Part shown: positions 8,838-18,476 of the stretch, one piece after another
Layout: the number at the start of each line of letters is the position of its first letter
Numbering within the stretch: the first letter of the stretch is position 1
Assembly (NCBI RefSeq): GCF_022919075.1
Contig: NZ_CP095078.1
Coordinates: forward strand, 3,720,001 to 3,784,000
Source of the DNA: Nocardioides sp. W7
GTDB taxonomy: Bacteria > Actinomycetota > Actinomycetes > Propionibacteriales > Nocardioidaceae
Length of the DNA stretch: 64,000 nucleotides
Direction of reading: 5' to 3'
The notes under the pieces: model-generated
What the model saw: only the letters and a program-made list of their open reading frames with translations
Databases searched by the model: none
Told to the model about the DNA's origin: nothing
Translations under genes and position numbers: made by a program

Positions 8838-9269
8838 TTACCCCACGCGGGAGGGTGACGAGTGTCTCAGCCAGGCCAGGCCGGCGAACGGGAGCAGCAG
8901 CGGCAGATAGCCGTAGCCCTGCCCGAAGTGCGACCAGACCGTCTTGTCCGGGAACAGGTCGGTGGCCAGGTAGCTCAGCGTGCCGACGACCAGGACGCCG
9001 ACCGCCTCCACCGTGCAGGCCGCGACGGCGGCCAGCCAGGCGCGCCGACCACCGAGCAGCAGGCAGGTGGTGGCGACCAGGTAGACGACCGCGGCCAGCA
9101 GGGAGAGTCCGTACGCCAGCGGCGCCCGGTCCGCGTCGACCCCGAGCTGGACCAGCGAGCGGCCGGTCGCCGCGACCGCGAACACGCCGTACACCGCGAC
9201 CAGGATCCGCCCGGGGCCCGACGACAGGTCCGCGCTCCGATCCCTCTGACGTTCCCCCGCGCTAGGCAC
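8838..9269 (-). CDS. Small integral membrane protein, unknown function
   Basis: This 143-aa protein has a short hydrophilic N-terminus and about four hydrophobic helices (around residues 22-40, 52-72, 78-100 and 118-136). I do not recognise a catalytic motif. It overlaps the preceding membrane protein gene by 8 nt and probably shares its transcript. It ends close to the suf promoter and runs the same way, so read-through into suf is possible. Similar small membrane proteins are common in Nocardioides-type genomes, but their role is not known to me. Confidence 0.75.
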   Translation of the reverse strand: MPSAGERQRDRSADLSSGPGRILVAVYGVFAVAATGRSLVQLGVDADRAPLAYGLSLLAAVVYLVATTCLLLGGRRAWLAAVAACTVEAVGVLVVGTLSYLATDLFPDKTVWSHFGQGYGYLPLLLPFAGLAWLRHSSPSRVG

Positions 9270-9627
9270 CGGCGGTCCACATCGTCCACAGGCGCGCCTC
9301 GCACGCAGCCACGGCGAGCAGCGCGACGAGCAGTACGCCGGTCCCCCAGCGGGTGCGCTCGACCAGGGCCAGCGCGGCCCCGACGGGGAGCATCAGCAGC
9401 GCCGTGAACAGGTACGACACGAAGGTCACGCCCTCGATGTCCCGGTCGGTCGCGCCCAGGGCGATGCAACCGCCGACGAGCTGACCGAGCAGGACCAGCG
9501 CGAGCACCCCGAGCAGGGCGAAGTACGGGTCGCTCGGCGGGCTCTGGTCGCGCACGATCATCACGACCGTCCACACGGCGGCCGCGCCGGTGAGGACCAG
9601 CACCAGTCCCAGGACCCAGACGTTCAC
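9262..9627 (-). CDS. Small integral membrane protein, unknown function
   Basis: This 121-aa protein is almost wholly hydrophobic, with four likely transmembrane helices (about residues 3-25, 38-58, 69-87 and 94-112) and an internal charged loop (ATDRDIEG). It starts with GTG and is transcribed divergently from the ABC exporter genes, 73 nt away. It overlaps the next membrane gene by 8 nt, which suggests a two-gene unit. No function can be assigned. Confidence 0.72.
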   Translation of the reverse strand: MNVWVLGLVLVLTGAAAVWTVVMIVRDQSPPSDPYFALLGVLALVLLGQLVGGCIALGATDRDIEGVTFVSYLFTALLMLPVGAALALVERTRWGTGVLLVALLAVAACEARLWTMWTAGA

Positions 9628-9700
9628 GTGGAGAACGGTAGGGGGTCGGCTCCCGACCCCGAGCGCCGAGGCGCCGGGAGCGACTTCCTACACTGGCCCG

Positions 9701-10639
9701 GTGTCAGACGCCGCCCCTGCAGTCGTCGTCGACGGCCTGGTGATGCGGTACGGCGACAAGGTCGCCGTCGACGACCTCTCCCTGACCGTCGGCCGCGGCT
9801 CCATCACCGCCGTCCTCGGTCCCAACGGTGCCGGCAAGACCACCACCCTCGAGACCTGCGAGGGCTACCGCAAGCCGCAGCGCGGCTCGGTCCGGGTGCT
9901 CGGGCTGGACCCGGTGAAGCAGCGCCGCGACCTGCTCCCCCGGATCGGCGTGATGCTGCAGGGCGGCGGCGCCTGGAGCGGCGTGCGCGCCATGGAGATG
10001 CTGCGCCACATCGCGAAGCTGCACGCCCACCCGCTCGACGTCGAGATGCTGTCCGAGCGGCTCGGCCTGGCGGACTGCGGACGGACGCCGTACCGCCGGC
10101 TCTCCGGGGGCCAGCAGCAGCGGGTCGGGCTGGCGATGGCGCTGGTCGGTCGGCCCGAGGTCGTCTTCGTCGACGAGCCCACCGCCGGGATGGACCCGCA
10201 ACTTCGCCGCACCACCTGGGAGCTGCTGGAGGAGCTGCGCGGCGACGGCGTCACCGTGGTGCTCACCACCCACTACATGGACGAGGCGGAGCGGCTCGCC
10301 GACCACATCCACATCATCGACCACGGCCAGCTGATCGCGTCCGGCTCACCGCTGGAGCTCACCCGCGGCGGCAGCACCGCGACGATCCGGCTGGTCGTCA
10401 GCCGGCCGTTCCCGCCGGGAGCGCCGGAGTCACTGCGCGTCGCCCTCGGCGAGGCGATCGTCGTGACCCAGCTCGACGACGTCAGCCTGCTCGTCACCGG
10501 CCCCGCCGACGCCTCGACGCTGGCCAAGGTGTCGCGCTGGTGCGACGAGAACGACGTGCTTCCCGAGTCGCTGACCCTCGGCGTACGCAACCTGGAGGAC
10601 GTGTTCCTCCAGCTGACCGGACGAGAGCTGGCGACGTGA
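9701..10639 (+). CDS. ABC transporter ATP-binding protein (ABC-2 exporter type)
   Basis: This 312-aa nucleotide-binding subunit has Walker A GPNGAGKTT (residues 40-48), signature LSGGQQQR, Walker B VVFVDEPTAGMD and switch histidine TTHYMDEAE. About 75 extra C-terminal residues resemble the DrrA/CcmA-like ABC-2 exporter ATPases. The GTG start at 9701 follows TACACT (9689-9694), a plausible -10 box for a leaderless transcript. A longer frame from 9590 would run through that promoter. The stop codon overlaps the permease start (GTGA). The substrate is unknown. Its place ahead of ctaA is common in actinobacteria and may hint at a link to cytochrome oxidase or heme biogenesis. Confidence 0.9.
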   Translation: MSDAAPAVVVDGLVMRYGDKVAVDDLSLTVGRGSITAVLGPNGAGKTTTLETCEGYRKPQRGSVRVLGLDPVKQRRDLLPRIGVMLQGGGAWSGVRAMEMLRHIAKLHAHPLDVEMLSERLGLADCGRTPYRRLSGGQQQRVGLAMALVGRPEVVFVDEPTAGMDPQLRRTTWELLEELRGDGVTVVLTTHYMDEAERLADHIHIIDHGQLIASGSPLELTRGGSTATIRLVVSRPFPPGAPESLRVALGEAIVVTQLDDVSLLVTGPADASTLAKVSRWCDENDVLPESLTLGVRNLEDVFLQLTGRELAT

Positions 10640-11430
10640 CCACCCCCAGCATCGGCAACAGCACCGGCAAGGGCACCTTCACCCCGCGCCCCGGCGCGGC
10701 CCCGCTGCACCGGCAGGTGCTCGCGCAGGCGTCCATGGAGGCGCGGCTGATGCTCCGCAACGGTGAGCAGCTGCTGCTCGCCGTCGTGATCCCCGTGATC
10801 GTGCTCCTCGCCGCGGTCAAGGGCGCCGACCGGATCGACCTCGAGCTCTCCGGGCGGCCGATCGACGAGTTCACCCCCGGCGTCCTCGCGCTCGCCGTGA
10901 TGTCGACCTCCTTCACCTCGCTGGCCATCGCGACCGGCTTCGAGCGCCGGTACGGCGTGATCAAGCGCCTCGGCAGCTCACCGCTCCCCCGCATCGGCCT
11001 GCTGGCCGGCAAGGTCGGGGCGCTGCTGCTCGTCCAGGTCCTCCAGGGCCTGGTCATCACCGCCGTCGCACTCGCTCTCGGCTGGGAGCCCGAGGTGTCG
11101 GTCGTGGGTGTGCTGCTCACCGTGGTCGCCGGCACCGCCGCGTTCGCCTCGCTGGGGCTGCTGGTGGCCGGCGCGCTGCGTGCTGAGGCGACCCTCGCGG
11201 CCGCCAACCTCGTCTACCTGTTGCTGATGGCCGGCGGGGCCGTCGTACTCCCGTCGACGGCGTACGGCGCGTTCGGCGACGTCGTGCGCTGGCTGCCCTC
11301 CGGTGCGCTCGGCGACGGCATGCGCTCGGCCCTGCTCGATGGTGCCGTCGACCCCGTCGGGCTGGCCGTGCTGGCCGGCTGGGCCGTGCTCGGCGCCGTG
11401 CTGACGGCCCGAACCTTCAAGTGGGAGTGA
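10636..11430 (+). CDS. ABC-2 type transporter permease
   Basis: This 264-aa membrane subunit is paired with the preceding ATPase. It has a hydrophilic N-terminus of about 45 residues, then six predicted hydrophobic helices, starting with LLLAVVIPVIVLLAAV and ending in LAVLAGWAVLGAVLTA, typical of ABC2_membrane proteins. The GTG start overlaps the ATPase stop by 4 nt. It is followed at once by heme A synthase, whose ribosome binding site lies within its last codons, so all three genes are probably co-transcribed. Confidence 0.88.
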   Translation: MTTPSIGNSTGKGTFTPRPGAAPLHRQVLAQASMEARLMLRNGEQLLLAVVIPVIVLLAAVKGADRIDLELSGRPIDEFTPGVLALAVMSTSFTSLAIATGFERRYGVIKRLGSSPLPRIGLLAGKVGALLLVQVLQGLVITAVALALGWEPEVSVVGVLLTVVAGTAAFASLGLLVAGALRAEATLAAANLVYLLLMAGGAVVLPSTAYGAFGDVVRWLPSGALGDGMRSALLDGAVDPVGLAVLAGWAVLGAVLTARTFKWE

Positions 11431-11432
11431 CG

Positions 11433-12374
11433 ATGTCTCTGAGTACGCCGGTGCGCACGGTGACCGGCCGGCTCGCGGCGTGGCTGTGGCCGCTCGCCGT
11501 CGCCAACCTGCTGGCCAACCTCGGCCTCATCGTCACCGGCGCCGCGGTCCGGCTCACCGGCTCCGGCCTGGGCTGCCCGACCTGGCCCCGGTGCACCGAG
11601 GAGTCCTACGTCACCCATCCGAGCATGGGCGTCCACGGCGTGATCGAGTTCGGCAACCGGATGCTCACCTTCGTGCTGGTGGCCATCGCGGTGCTGTGCT
11701 TCCTCGCGGCCTGGGGCTCGCGCGACCGGGTCGCGATCCGGCTCAGCGCGATCGTCGCCCTCGGCGTACCGCTGCAGGCGGTGATCGGCGGCGTCACCGT
11801 GCTCACCGACCTCAACCCGTGGGTGGTCTCGCTGCACCTGGTGGCCTCGCTGCTGATGGTGATGGTCTGCCTGGCCCTCCTCGACCACCTGCGCAGCCCG
11901 GCCCGCGCCGCCGCACCCCCGCTGCCGCGCGCCCTGGCCACCGCGGTGCTGGTCGTCGGCTGCGTGGTGCTCTACCTGGGCACCATGGTGACCGGCGCCG
12001 GGCCGCACGCCGGCGACGCCGAGGCGGTCCGCAACGGACTCACCCCGCGGGTGATCTCGCACGTGCACGCCGCCTCCGTCTACCTGCTGCTCGCCCTGAC
12101 CGTGGCCCTGCTGGTCGTGGCGGTACGCCGCGGCGACCGGTGGCTCACCGTGGTCGTCGGCGCGCTCCTCGGCCTGGAGCTGCTGCAGGGCCTCGTCGGC
12201 TGGAGCCAGTACCTCCTCGACCTGCCCGAGCTGCTCGTGGCGATCCACATGCTCGGCGCCGGCCTGCTCGCCGCCGGCTTCTCCCGGGTCTGGCTCGCGG
12301 TGCGTGCGCACGAGCCGGTGCAGCCCGACACCGGGCGGCTGCTCGCCTGGGCGACCGGCCGCCAGCACGGCTGA
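11433..12374 (+). CDS. ctaA: Heme A synthase (COX15/CtaA)
   Basis: This 313-aa integral membrane enzyme oxidises the C8 methyl of heme O to the formyl group of heme A for aa3-type cytochrome oxidase. Eight hydrophobic helices and four conserved histidines are visible, in HGVIEFGNR, LHLVASLLM, HVHAASVYLL and IHMLGAGLL. A paired cysteine motif (GLGCPTWPRC) lies in the first periplasmic loop. ATG 11433 has GGGAG five bases upstream. A GTG 12 bases earlier is less likely. Its partner ctaB is the next gene, convergent. Confidence 0.93.
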   Translation: MSLSTPVRTVTGRLAAWLWPLAVANLLANLGLIVTGAAVRLTGSGLGCPTWPRCTEESYVTHPSMGVHGVIEFGNRMLTFVLVAIAVLCFLAAWGSRDRVAIRLSAIVALGVPLQAVIGGVTVLTDLNPWVVSLHLVASLLMVMVCLALLDHLRSPARAAAPPLPRALATAVLVVGCVVLYLGTMVTGAGPHAGDAEAVRNGLTPRVISHVHAASVYLLLALTVALLVVAVRRGDRWLTVVVGALLGLELLQGLVGWSQYLLDLPELLVAIHMLGAGLLAAGFSRVWLAVRAHEPVQPDTGRLLAWATGRQHG

Positions 12375-12390
12375 GCGCCGTACGTTCAGT

Positions 12391-12454
12391 GCCGAGTCGG
12401 CAGTGGTTGCTGCCGACTCGACGCGCAACTGCGTGCGGCTACTGCCGACTCGGC
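12391..12454. repeat. Intergenic repeat family A, copy 2
   Basis: GCCGAGTCGGCAG (12391-12403) is repeated inverted as CTGCCGACTCG (12410-12420) and again as CTGCCGACTCGGC (12442-12454). The first and third units pair perfectly over 13 bp, and the first and second form a tighter hairpin. The element fills the gap between the convergent ctaA and ctaB stops and may terminate both. Confidence 0.75.
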
Positions 12455-12464
12455 GGAAGCAGCG

Positions 12465-13421
12465 TCAGCGGGTCAGCAGCGGGTCGAGCGCGACCGCGAC
12501 GAAGAGCAGCGAGAGATACAGGTTGGAGTGGTGGAACAGCCGCATCGGCTGGATCGTCGAGAGGTCCTCGGTGCCCTTGGTGCGGCCCCAGAGTCGGTGC
12601 GCCTCGACGAGGAAGATCGCGCCGAGCACGACGGCGATGGCGGGGTAGAGCAGGCTCGTGCCGGCCACCGGCCACAGCAGCAGGGACGTGGCGACCATCA
12701 CCCAGCTGTAGAGCACGATCTGGCGACCGACCTCCTGGGCGGGCACGACGACCGGCAGCATCGGGACGTCGACGTTGGCGTAGTCCTCGCGGTAGCGCAG
12801 GGCCAGCGACCAGGTGTGCGGCGGGGTCCAGAAGAACACCACCGCGAACAGCACGACCGGCACCCAGGAGAGCTCGCCGGTGACGGCCGTCCAGCCGATC
12901 AGCGCGGGGAAGCAGCCGGCGAGCCCGCCCCAGACAATGTTCTGGGTCGTACGCCGCTTCAGCAGCATCGTGTAGCCGAAGACGTAGAAGGCGTTCGCGC
13001 CGAGGGACAGCGCCGCCGAGAGCGGGTTCACCCACGCCAGCAGCACCGCGGTGGAGGCGATCGCGAGCAGGAAGCCGAAGATCAGCGCCGCCCGCGGAGA
13101 GACGATGTGGCGCGGCAGTGCCCGCCGGCGGGTACGCCGCATCTGCTCGTCGATGTCGCGGTCGTAGACGCAGTTGAAGACCGAGGCCGAGCCCGCCGAG
13201 AAGGTGCCGCCGACGACCGTGGCCGCGACCAGCCCGAGCGGGGGGATGCCCCGGTCGGCGAAGAACATGACCGGGACCGTGGTCAGGAGCAGCAGCTCGA
13301 TGACGCGCGGCTTGGTGAGGCCGACGTACGCCGCGACGACGTCGCGGAACGAGGCCCGGGGGTGAGAGTCTCCCGAGTCATCCTGCAGGGCAGCAGGGGC
13401 CGGCTGGCCGACGTACGTCAC
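12465..13421 (-). CDS. ctaB: Protoheme IX farnesyltransferase (heme O synthase)
   Basis: This 318-aa UbiA-family prenyltransferase adds farnesyl to heme B to give heme O, the CtaA substrate. The first aspartate motif is NCVYDRDIDEQMRRT and the second region is YREDYANVDVPMLPVV. There are about nine hydrophobic helices. The GTG start at 13421 (VTYVGQPAP) has GAGG six bases upstream. The much longer frame continuing through the complement of transketolase is a GC-bias artefact. It is divergent from tkt with 99 nt between starts and convergent with ctaA. Confidence 0.93.
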   Translation of the reverse strand: MTYVGQPAPAALQDDSGDSHPRASFRDVVAAYVGLTKPRVIELLLLTTVPVMFFADRGIPPLGLVAATVVGGTFSAGSASVFNCVYDRDIDEQMRRTRRRALPRHIVSPRAALIFGFLLAIASTAVLLAWVNPLSAALSLGANAFYVFGYTMLLKRRTTQNIVWGGLAGCFPALIGWTAVTGELSWVPVVLFAVVFFWTPPHTWSLALRYREDYANVDVPMLPVVVPAQEVGRQIVLYSWVMVATSLLLWPVAGTSLLYPAIAVVLGAIFLVEAHRLWGRTKGTEDLSTIQPMRLFHHSNLYLSLLFVAVALDPLLTR

Positions 13422-13461
13422 AGGTGTCCTCAGCAGATCTCGGGAGCGTGGAGCGAGTGTG

Positions 13462-13487
13462 AGTCTATCGCGGGCCTTGAGTAGTCT
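13462..13487. promoter_or_regulatory. Possible divergent -10 boxes for ctaB and tkt
   Basis: Within the 99-nt gap, TAGACT on the minus strand (13462-13467) and TAGTCT on the plus strand (13482-13487) each fit TANNNT. They lie 41 and 34 nt before the ctaB and tkt start codons. The -35 hexamers are weak. Confidence 0.35.
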
Positions 13488-13520
13488 CGGCGGTGCCTGA
13501 TTCCCCCGGAGAGGAACCCC

Positions 13521-15620
13521 GTGAGCACTGCTGCTGGACTGGACTGGACCGACCTCGATGAGAAGGCGGTGGACACGGCCCGGGTGCTGGCGATGGACGC
13601 GGTCCAGAAGGTGGGGAACGGCCACCCCGGCACGGCGATGAGCCTCGCTCCCGCTGCCTACCTCCTGTTCCAGAAGGTGATGCGGCACGACCCGTCCGAC
13701 CCGAGCTGGGTCGCCCGCGACCGCTTCGTGCTGTCCTGCGGTCACTCCAGCATCACGCTCTACACGCAGCTCTTCCTCGGCGGCTTCGGGCTGGAGCTGG
13801 AGGACCTCAAGTCGCTGCGCACCTGGGGCTCCAAGACCCCGGGCCACCCCGAGCTCGGCCACACCGCCGGGGTCGAGGTCACGACGGGCCCGCTGGGCCA
13901 GGGAGTCGCCAACGCGGTCGGCATGGCGATGTCGGGCCGCCGCATCCACGGCATCCTCGACGCCGACGCGGCGCCGGGCGAGAGCCTCTTCGACCACCAC
14001 GTCTACGCCCTGTGCTCCGACGGGGACCTGCAGGAGGGCGTCAGCGGCGAGGCCTCCTCGATCGCCGGCACCCAGGAGCTCGGCAACCTGACGGTCGTCT
14101 ACGACCGCAACCGGATCTCGATCGAGGGCGACACCGACATCGCCTTCACCGAGGACGTCGCCAAGCGCTACGAGGCCTACGGCTGGCACGTCCAGACCGT
14201 GGACTGGACCAACGGCGGCACCGACTACCGCGAGGACGTGCCGGCGCTCTACGACGCGATCACCGCCGCCCGCGAGGTCATCGACCAGCCCTCGCTGATC
14301 GTGCTCGACACGATCATCGCCTGGCCCGCCCCGAACGCCCAGGGCACCGAGCAGGCCCACGGCAGCGCCCTCGGCGCCGACGAGGTCGCCGCCACCAAGA
14401 AGGTCCTCGGCTGGGACCCCGAGCTGCACTTCGACGTCCCCGCCGACGTGCTGGCCCACACCCGCGCGCTCCGCGACCGCGGCGCCGAGTGGGGCGACGC
14501 GTGGGACAAGCAGTACGCCGCCTGGGCCGAGGCGAGCCCGGAGAAGGCCGAGCTGCTGCACCGGCTCAAGGCCCGCACCCTCCCCGAGGGCCTGGCCTCC
14601 GCGCTGCCGACCTTCGAGGCCGACCCCAAGGGCGTCGCGACCCGCTCGGCGTCCGGCAAGGTCATCAACGCCCTGGCCCCGCTGCTGCCCGAGCTGTGGG
14701 GCGGCTCGGCCGACCTCGCGGGCTCCAACAACACGACCATCAAGGACGTCCCGTCCTTCGCGCCGGCCAGCCGGACCACCCGGGACTGGACCGCTGACCC
14801 CTACCAGGGCCGGGTGCTGCACTTCGGCATCCGCGAGCACGGCATGGGCGCGATCATGAACGGCATCGCGGCCGACACCCTGACCCGGGTCTTCGGCGGC
14901 ACCTTCCTGACCTTCTCCGACTACATGCGCGGCTCGGTCCGGGTCGCCGCGCTGAGCAAGCTGCCGGTCACCTACGTGTGGACCCACGACTCGATCGGCC
15001 TCGGCGAGGACGGCCCGACCCACCAGCCGATCGAGCACCTCGCGTCCCTGCGCGCCATGCCCGGGCTCGACGTCGTGCGTCCGGCCGACGCCAACGAGAC
15101 CGCCGCCGCCTGGCTGACGATCCTGGGCCACACCGACCGTCCGGCCGCGCTCGCGCTGACCCGGCAGAACGTCCCGGTCTTCCCGCGCGGGGAGGGTGGG
15201 TTCGCCGGCACCGACGACGTCGCCAAGGGCGGCTACGTCCTGATCGACGCCGAGGGCGGCACGCCCGACGTGATCCTGATGGGCACCGGCTCGGAGGTGC
15301 AGCTGGCCGTCGAGGCGCGCGAGCTGCTCGCCGCCGACGGCATCTCGGCCCGGGTCGTCTCGCTGCCCTGCCTGGAGTGGTTCGAGGCCCAGACCATCGC
15401 CTACCGCGAGACGGTGATCCCGCCCACGGTCAAGGCCCGGGTCTCGGTCGAGGCCGGCGTCAAGCAGGGCTGGCGCGAGTACGTCGGCGACCACGGCCGG
15501 ATCGTCTCGATCGACCAGTACGGCGCGTCGGCCGACTACGCGCGGATCTACACCGAGTACGGCATCACCGCTCAGTCCGTGGCCGACGCGGCCCGCGACA
15601 GCATCCGGGTCGCCCGCTGA
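13521..15620 (+). CDS. tkt: Transketolase
   Basis: This 699-aa thiamine-diphosphate enzyme exchanges two-carbon units in the pentose phosphate pathway. Visible motifs are [18 protein letters not shown] near the N-terminus, the TPP/magnesium motif [13 protein letters not shown], the pyrimidine-domain [11 protein letters not shown] and the C-terminal TGSEVQLA. Length is standard. It starts with GTG preceded by GGAGAGGA. It heads a plus-strand run of six sugar-phosphate genes, with tal 73 nt downstream. Confidence 0.97.
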   Translation: MSTAAGLDWTDLDEKAVDTARVLAMDAVQKVGNGHPGTAMSLAPAAYLLFQKVMRHDPSDPSWVARDRFVLSCGHSSITLYTQLFLGGFGLELEDLKSLRTWGSKTPGHPELGHTAGVEVTTGPLGQGVANAVGMAMSGRRIHGILDADAAPGESLFDHHVYALCSDGDLQEGVSGEASSIAGTQELGNLTVVYDRNRISIEGDTDIAFTEDVAKRYEAYGWHVQTVDWTNGGTDYREDVPALYDAITAAREVIDQPSLIVLDTIIAWPAPNAQGTEQAHGSALGADEVAATKKVLGWDPELHFDVPADVLAHTRALRDRGAEWGDAWDKQYAAWAEASPEKAELLHRLKARTLPEGLASALPTFEADPKGVATRSASGKVINALAPLLPELWGGSADLAGSNNTTIKDVPSFAPASRTTRDWTADPYQGRVLHFGIREHGMGAIMNGIAADTLTRVFGGTFLTFSDYMRGSVRVAALSKLPVTYVWTHDSIGLGEDGPTHQPIEHLASLRAMPGLDVVRPADANETAAAWLTILGHTDRPAALALTRQNVPVFPRGEGGFAGTDDVAKGGYVLIDAEGGTPDVILMGTGSEVQLAVEARELLAADGISARVVSLPCLEWFEAQTIAYRETVIPPTVKARVSVEAGVKQGWREYVGDHGRIVSIDQYGASADYARIYTEYGITAQSVADAARDSIRVAR

Positions 15621-15693
15621 CCCTGCGCTCCCCTCGCGGGTCTGACCCGATCCCGCGCGGGTACCCCACCAGCAACGAACTCAGGAGGAACCC

Positions 15694-16800
15694 ATGAGTG
15701 AACGCTTGGAGGCGCTCGCGAACGCGGGCGTGTCGATCTGGCTCGACGACCTGTCCCGCGAGCGGATCGAGACCGGCAACCTGGCCGACCTGGTCAAGGA
15801 GCGGGCCGTCGTGGGGGTGACCACCAACCCGACGATCTTCGCGAGCGCCATCGCCAACGGTGAGCGGTACGACGAGCAGGTCCGCAAGCTCGTCGCCGCC
15901 GGGGAGCCGGTCGACCGGGTGATCTTCGACCTCACGACCGAGGACGTCCGCAACGCCTGCGACGTACTCGCCCCGGTCGCCGAGCGCACGGCCGACGACG
16001 GTCGCGTCTCGATCGAGGTCGAGCCCGATCTCGCCAACGACACCGAGGGGACGATCGCGTCCGCGCAGGCCCTCTGGGCGGCGGTCGCCCGGCCCAACGC
16101 GCTGATCAAGATCCCGGCCACGAAGGAGGGGCTGCCCGCCATCACGGCGGCGATCGCCCAGGGGATCAGCGTCAACGTCACGCTGATCTTCGGCGAGCAG
16201 CGCTACCGCGAGGTGATGGACGCCTACCTCACCGGCCTCGAGCTGGCCCGCGACTCCGGTCTCGACCTGGGCGCCATCCGGTCGGTCGCGTCGTTCTTCG
16301 TCTCCCGCGTCGACAGCGAGATCGACGCCCGCCTGGACGCGATCGGCACCGACGAGGCGACCGCGCTGAAGGGCAAGGCCGCCGTCGCCAACGCCCGGGT
16401 TGCGTACGCCGCCTTCACCGAGGTGCTCGCCAGCGACCGCTGGTCGGTCCTGGCCGCAGCCGGCGCCAACGCGCAGCGACCGCTCTGGGCGTCGACGGGG
16501 GTCAAGAACCCCGACTACTCCGACACCCTCTACGTCACCGACCTGGTGGTGGCCGGCACGGTCAACACGATGCCGGAGAAGACCCTGGAGGCCTTCGCCG
16601 ACCACGGCGTGGTCGAGGGCGACCAGGTGACCGGCAAGGGCGAGGAGGCCCGGGCGGTCTTCGACGCGCTGGCCGCCGTCGGCATCGACTTCGAGGACGC
16701 CCTGGTGGTCCTGGAGACCGAGGGTGTCGACAAGTTCAAGAAGTCCTGGACCGAGCTCGTCGAGACCGTCGAGGGGCAGATGGAGAAGGCCGGCCGGTGA
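15694..16800 (+). CDS. tal: Transaldolase
   Basis: This 368-aa actinobacterial-type transaldolase moves dihydroxyacetone units between sugar phosphates. The Schiff-base lysine lies in [12 protein letters not shown]. Other family segments are [22 protein letters not shown] and [14 protein letters not shown] strong AGGAGG stands upstream of the ATG. The stop codon overlaps the pgi start (GTGA), so the two are translationally coupled. Confidence 0.97.
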   Translation: MSERLEALANAGVSIWLDDLSRERIETGNLADLVKERAVVGVTTNPTIFASAIANGERYDEQVRKLVAAGEPVDRVIFDLTTEDVRNACDVLAPVAERTADDGRVSIEVEPDLANDTEGTIASAQALWAAVARPNALIKIPATKEGLPAITAAIAQGISVNVTLIFGEQRYREVMDAYLTGLELARDSGLDLGAIRSVASFFVSRVDSEIDARLDAIGTDEATALKGKAAVANARVAYAAFTEVLASDRWSVLAAAGANAQRPLWASTGVKNPDYSDTLYVTDLVVAGTVNTMPEKTLEAFADHGVVEGDQVTGKGEEARAVFDALAAVGIDFEDALVVLETEGVDKFKKSWTELVETVEGQMEKAGR

Positions 16801-18476
16801 CCGACGCGCCGGTGGACCCGACGACGACGGCCGCCTGGTCGCGCCTGAGCGCGCTGGCCGCCGACTTCGCGCCCGACCTGCGGGCCTGGTTCGCCGAGCA
16901 GCCCGACCGGGTCGGCCGGCTCGGCTTCACCGCCGGCGACCTGGCCGTCGACCTCTCGAAGGCGCTGCTCGACGACGAGGTGCTGGCGGCCCTGCTCGAC
17001 CTCGGTGACGAGGTCGGGCTGACCGAGCGCCGGGACGCGATGTTCCGCGGCGAGCACATCAACGTCACCGAGGACCGAGCGGTGCTGCACACCGCGCTGC
17101 GGCGTCCCGCCGACGCGCCGCTCGTGGTCGACGGCCAGGACGTCGTCGCCGACGTCCACGACATGCTGCAGCGGGTCTACGCCTTCGCCGACCAGGTGCG
17201 CAGCGGTGCCTGGACCGGAGTGAGTGGCGAGCGGATCCGCACGGTGGTCAACATCGGCATCGGGGGCTCCGACCTCGGGCCGGTGATGGCCTACGAGGCG
17301 CTCGCGGCGTACCGCCAGGACGGCCCCGACGACGGCATCGAGTGCCGGTTCATCAGCAACATCGACCCCACCGATGCCGCGCTCACGCTCGCCGGGCTCG
17401 ACCCGGCCAGCACGCTGTTCATCGTCTCGAGCAAGACCTTCGGCACCCAGGAGACCCTGACCAACGCCCGGCTGTGCAAGGCCTGGCTGCTCCAGGGGCT
17501 CGCCGGGCACGACGCGGCGGACGCGGTGCGCAGGCACTTCGTCGCCGTCTCGACGGCGCTCGACAAGGTCGCCGACTTCGGCATCGACCCCGCCAACGCC
17601 TTCGGCTTCTGGGACTGGGTCGGCGGTCGGTACTCCCTCGACTCCGCGATCGGCACCTCGCTGGTCGTCGCGATCGGGCCGGACCGGTTCGCCGAGCTGC
17701 TGGCCGGCTTCCACACCATGGACGAGCACTTCCGGACCGCCGAGTCCGCCCGCAACGTGCCGGTCCTGATGGGCCTGCTCAACGTCTGGTACACCAACTT
17801 CCTCGGCGCCCAGACCCACGCCGTACTCCCCTACGCGCAGCTGCTGCACCGGTTCCCGGCGTACCTCCAGCAGCTGACGATGGAGTCCAACGGCAAGGGG
17901 GTGCGCTGGGACGGCTCGCCGGTCACGACCGAGACCGGCGAGGTGTTCTGGGGCGAGCCCGGCACCAACGGCCAACACGCCTTCTACCAGCTCATCCACC
18001 AGGGCACCCGGCTGGTCCCGGCCGACTTCATCGCCTTCGCGAACCCGTCGTACCCCCTGGTCGACGAGGTCGACGGTCGCAGCGTGGACGTGCACGAGCT
18101 GTTCCTCGCGAACTTCCTCGCCCAGACCCGGGCGCTGGCCTTCGGCAGGACCGCGGAGGAGGTCCGGGCCGAGGGCACCGACGAGGCGGTCGTCCCCGCG
18201 CGCGTCTTCGCCGGCAACCGGCCGACCACGTCGATCATGGCGCCGGAGCTGACGCCGTCGGTCCTCGGCCAGCTGATCGCCCTCTACGAGCACCTCACCT
18301 TCGTCCAGGGGGTCGTGTGGGGCATCGACAGCTTCGACCAGTGGGGCGTGGAGCTCGGCAAACAGCTGGCCCGACAGATCGGCCCGGCGATCACCGGCGA
18401 CGCCGACGCACTCGCCGAGCAGGACGCCTCCACCCGGGCCCTGATCGCCTACTACCAGCAGCACCGGCGCCGATGA
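16797..18476 (+). CDS. pgi: Glucose-6-phosphate isomerase
   Basis: This 559-aa enzyme interconverts glucose 6-phosphate and fructose 6-phosphate. Phosphate-binding motifs [13 protein letters not shown] and [13 protein letters not shown], the catalytic-region [10 protein letters not shown], and MESNGKGV with the glutamate-bearing [13 protein letters not shown] segment are all present. It overlaps tal upstream and zwf downstream by four bases each. Having pgi inside the tal-zwf cluster links the glycolytic hexose pool with the oxidative branch. Confidence 0.96.
   Translation: MTDAPVDPTTTAAWSRLSALAADFAPDLRAWFAEQPDRVGRLGFTAGDLAVDLSKALLDDEVLAALLDLGDEVGLTERRDAMFRGEHINVTEDRAVLHTALRRPADAPLVVDGQDVVADVHDMLQRVYAFADQVRSGAWTGVSGERIRTVVNIGIGGSDLGPVMAYEALAAYRQDGPDDGIECRFISNIDPTDAALTLAGLDPASTLFIVSSKTFGTQETLTNARLCKAWLLQGLAGHDAADAVRRHFVAVSTALDKVADFGIDPANAFGFWDWVGGRYSLDSAIGTSLVVAIGPDRFAELLAGFHTMDEHFRTAESARNVPVLMGLLNVWYTNFLGAQTHAVLPYAQLLHRFPAYLQQLTMESNGKGVRWDGSPVTTETGEVFWGEPGTNGQHAFYQLIHQGTRLVPADFIAFANPSYPLVDEVDGRSVDVHELFLANFLAQTRALAFGRTAEEVRAEGTDEAVVPARVFAGNRPTTSIMAPELTPSVLGQLIALYEHLTFVQGVVWGIDSFDQWGVELGKQLARQIGPAITGDADALAEQDASTRALIAYYQQHRRR

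Noticed and set aside
12465..15494. 1009-codon frame on the minus strand covering ctaB and the complement of tkt
   Set aside because: The part beyond 13421 is antisense to transketolase, rich in R/G/V/D, and has no ribosome binding site. It is a codon-bias shadow; ctaB begins at the GTG with a good ribosome binding site.
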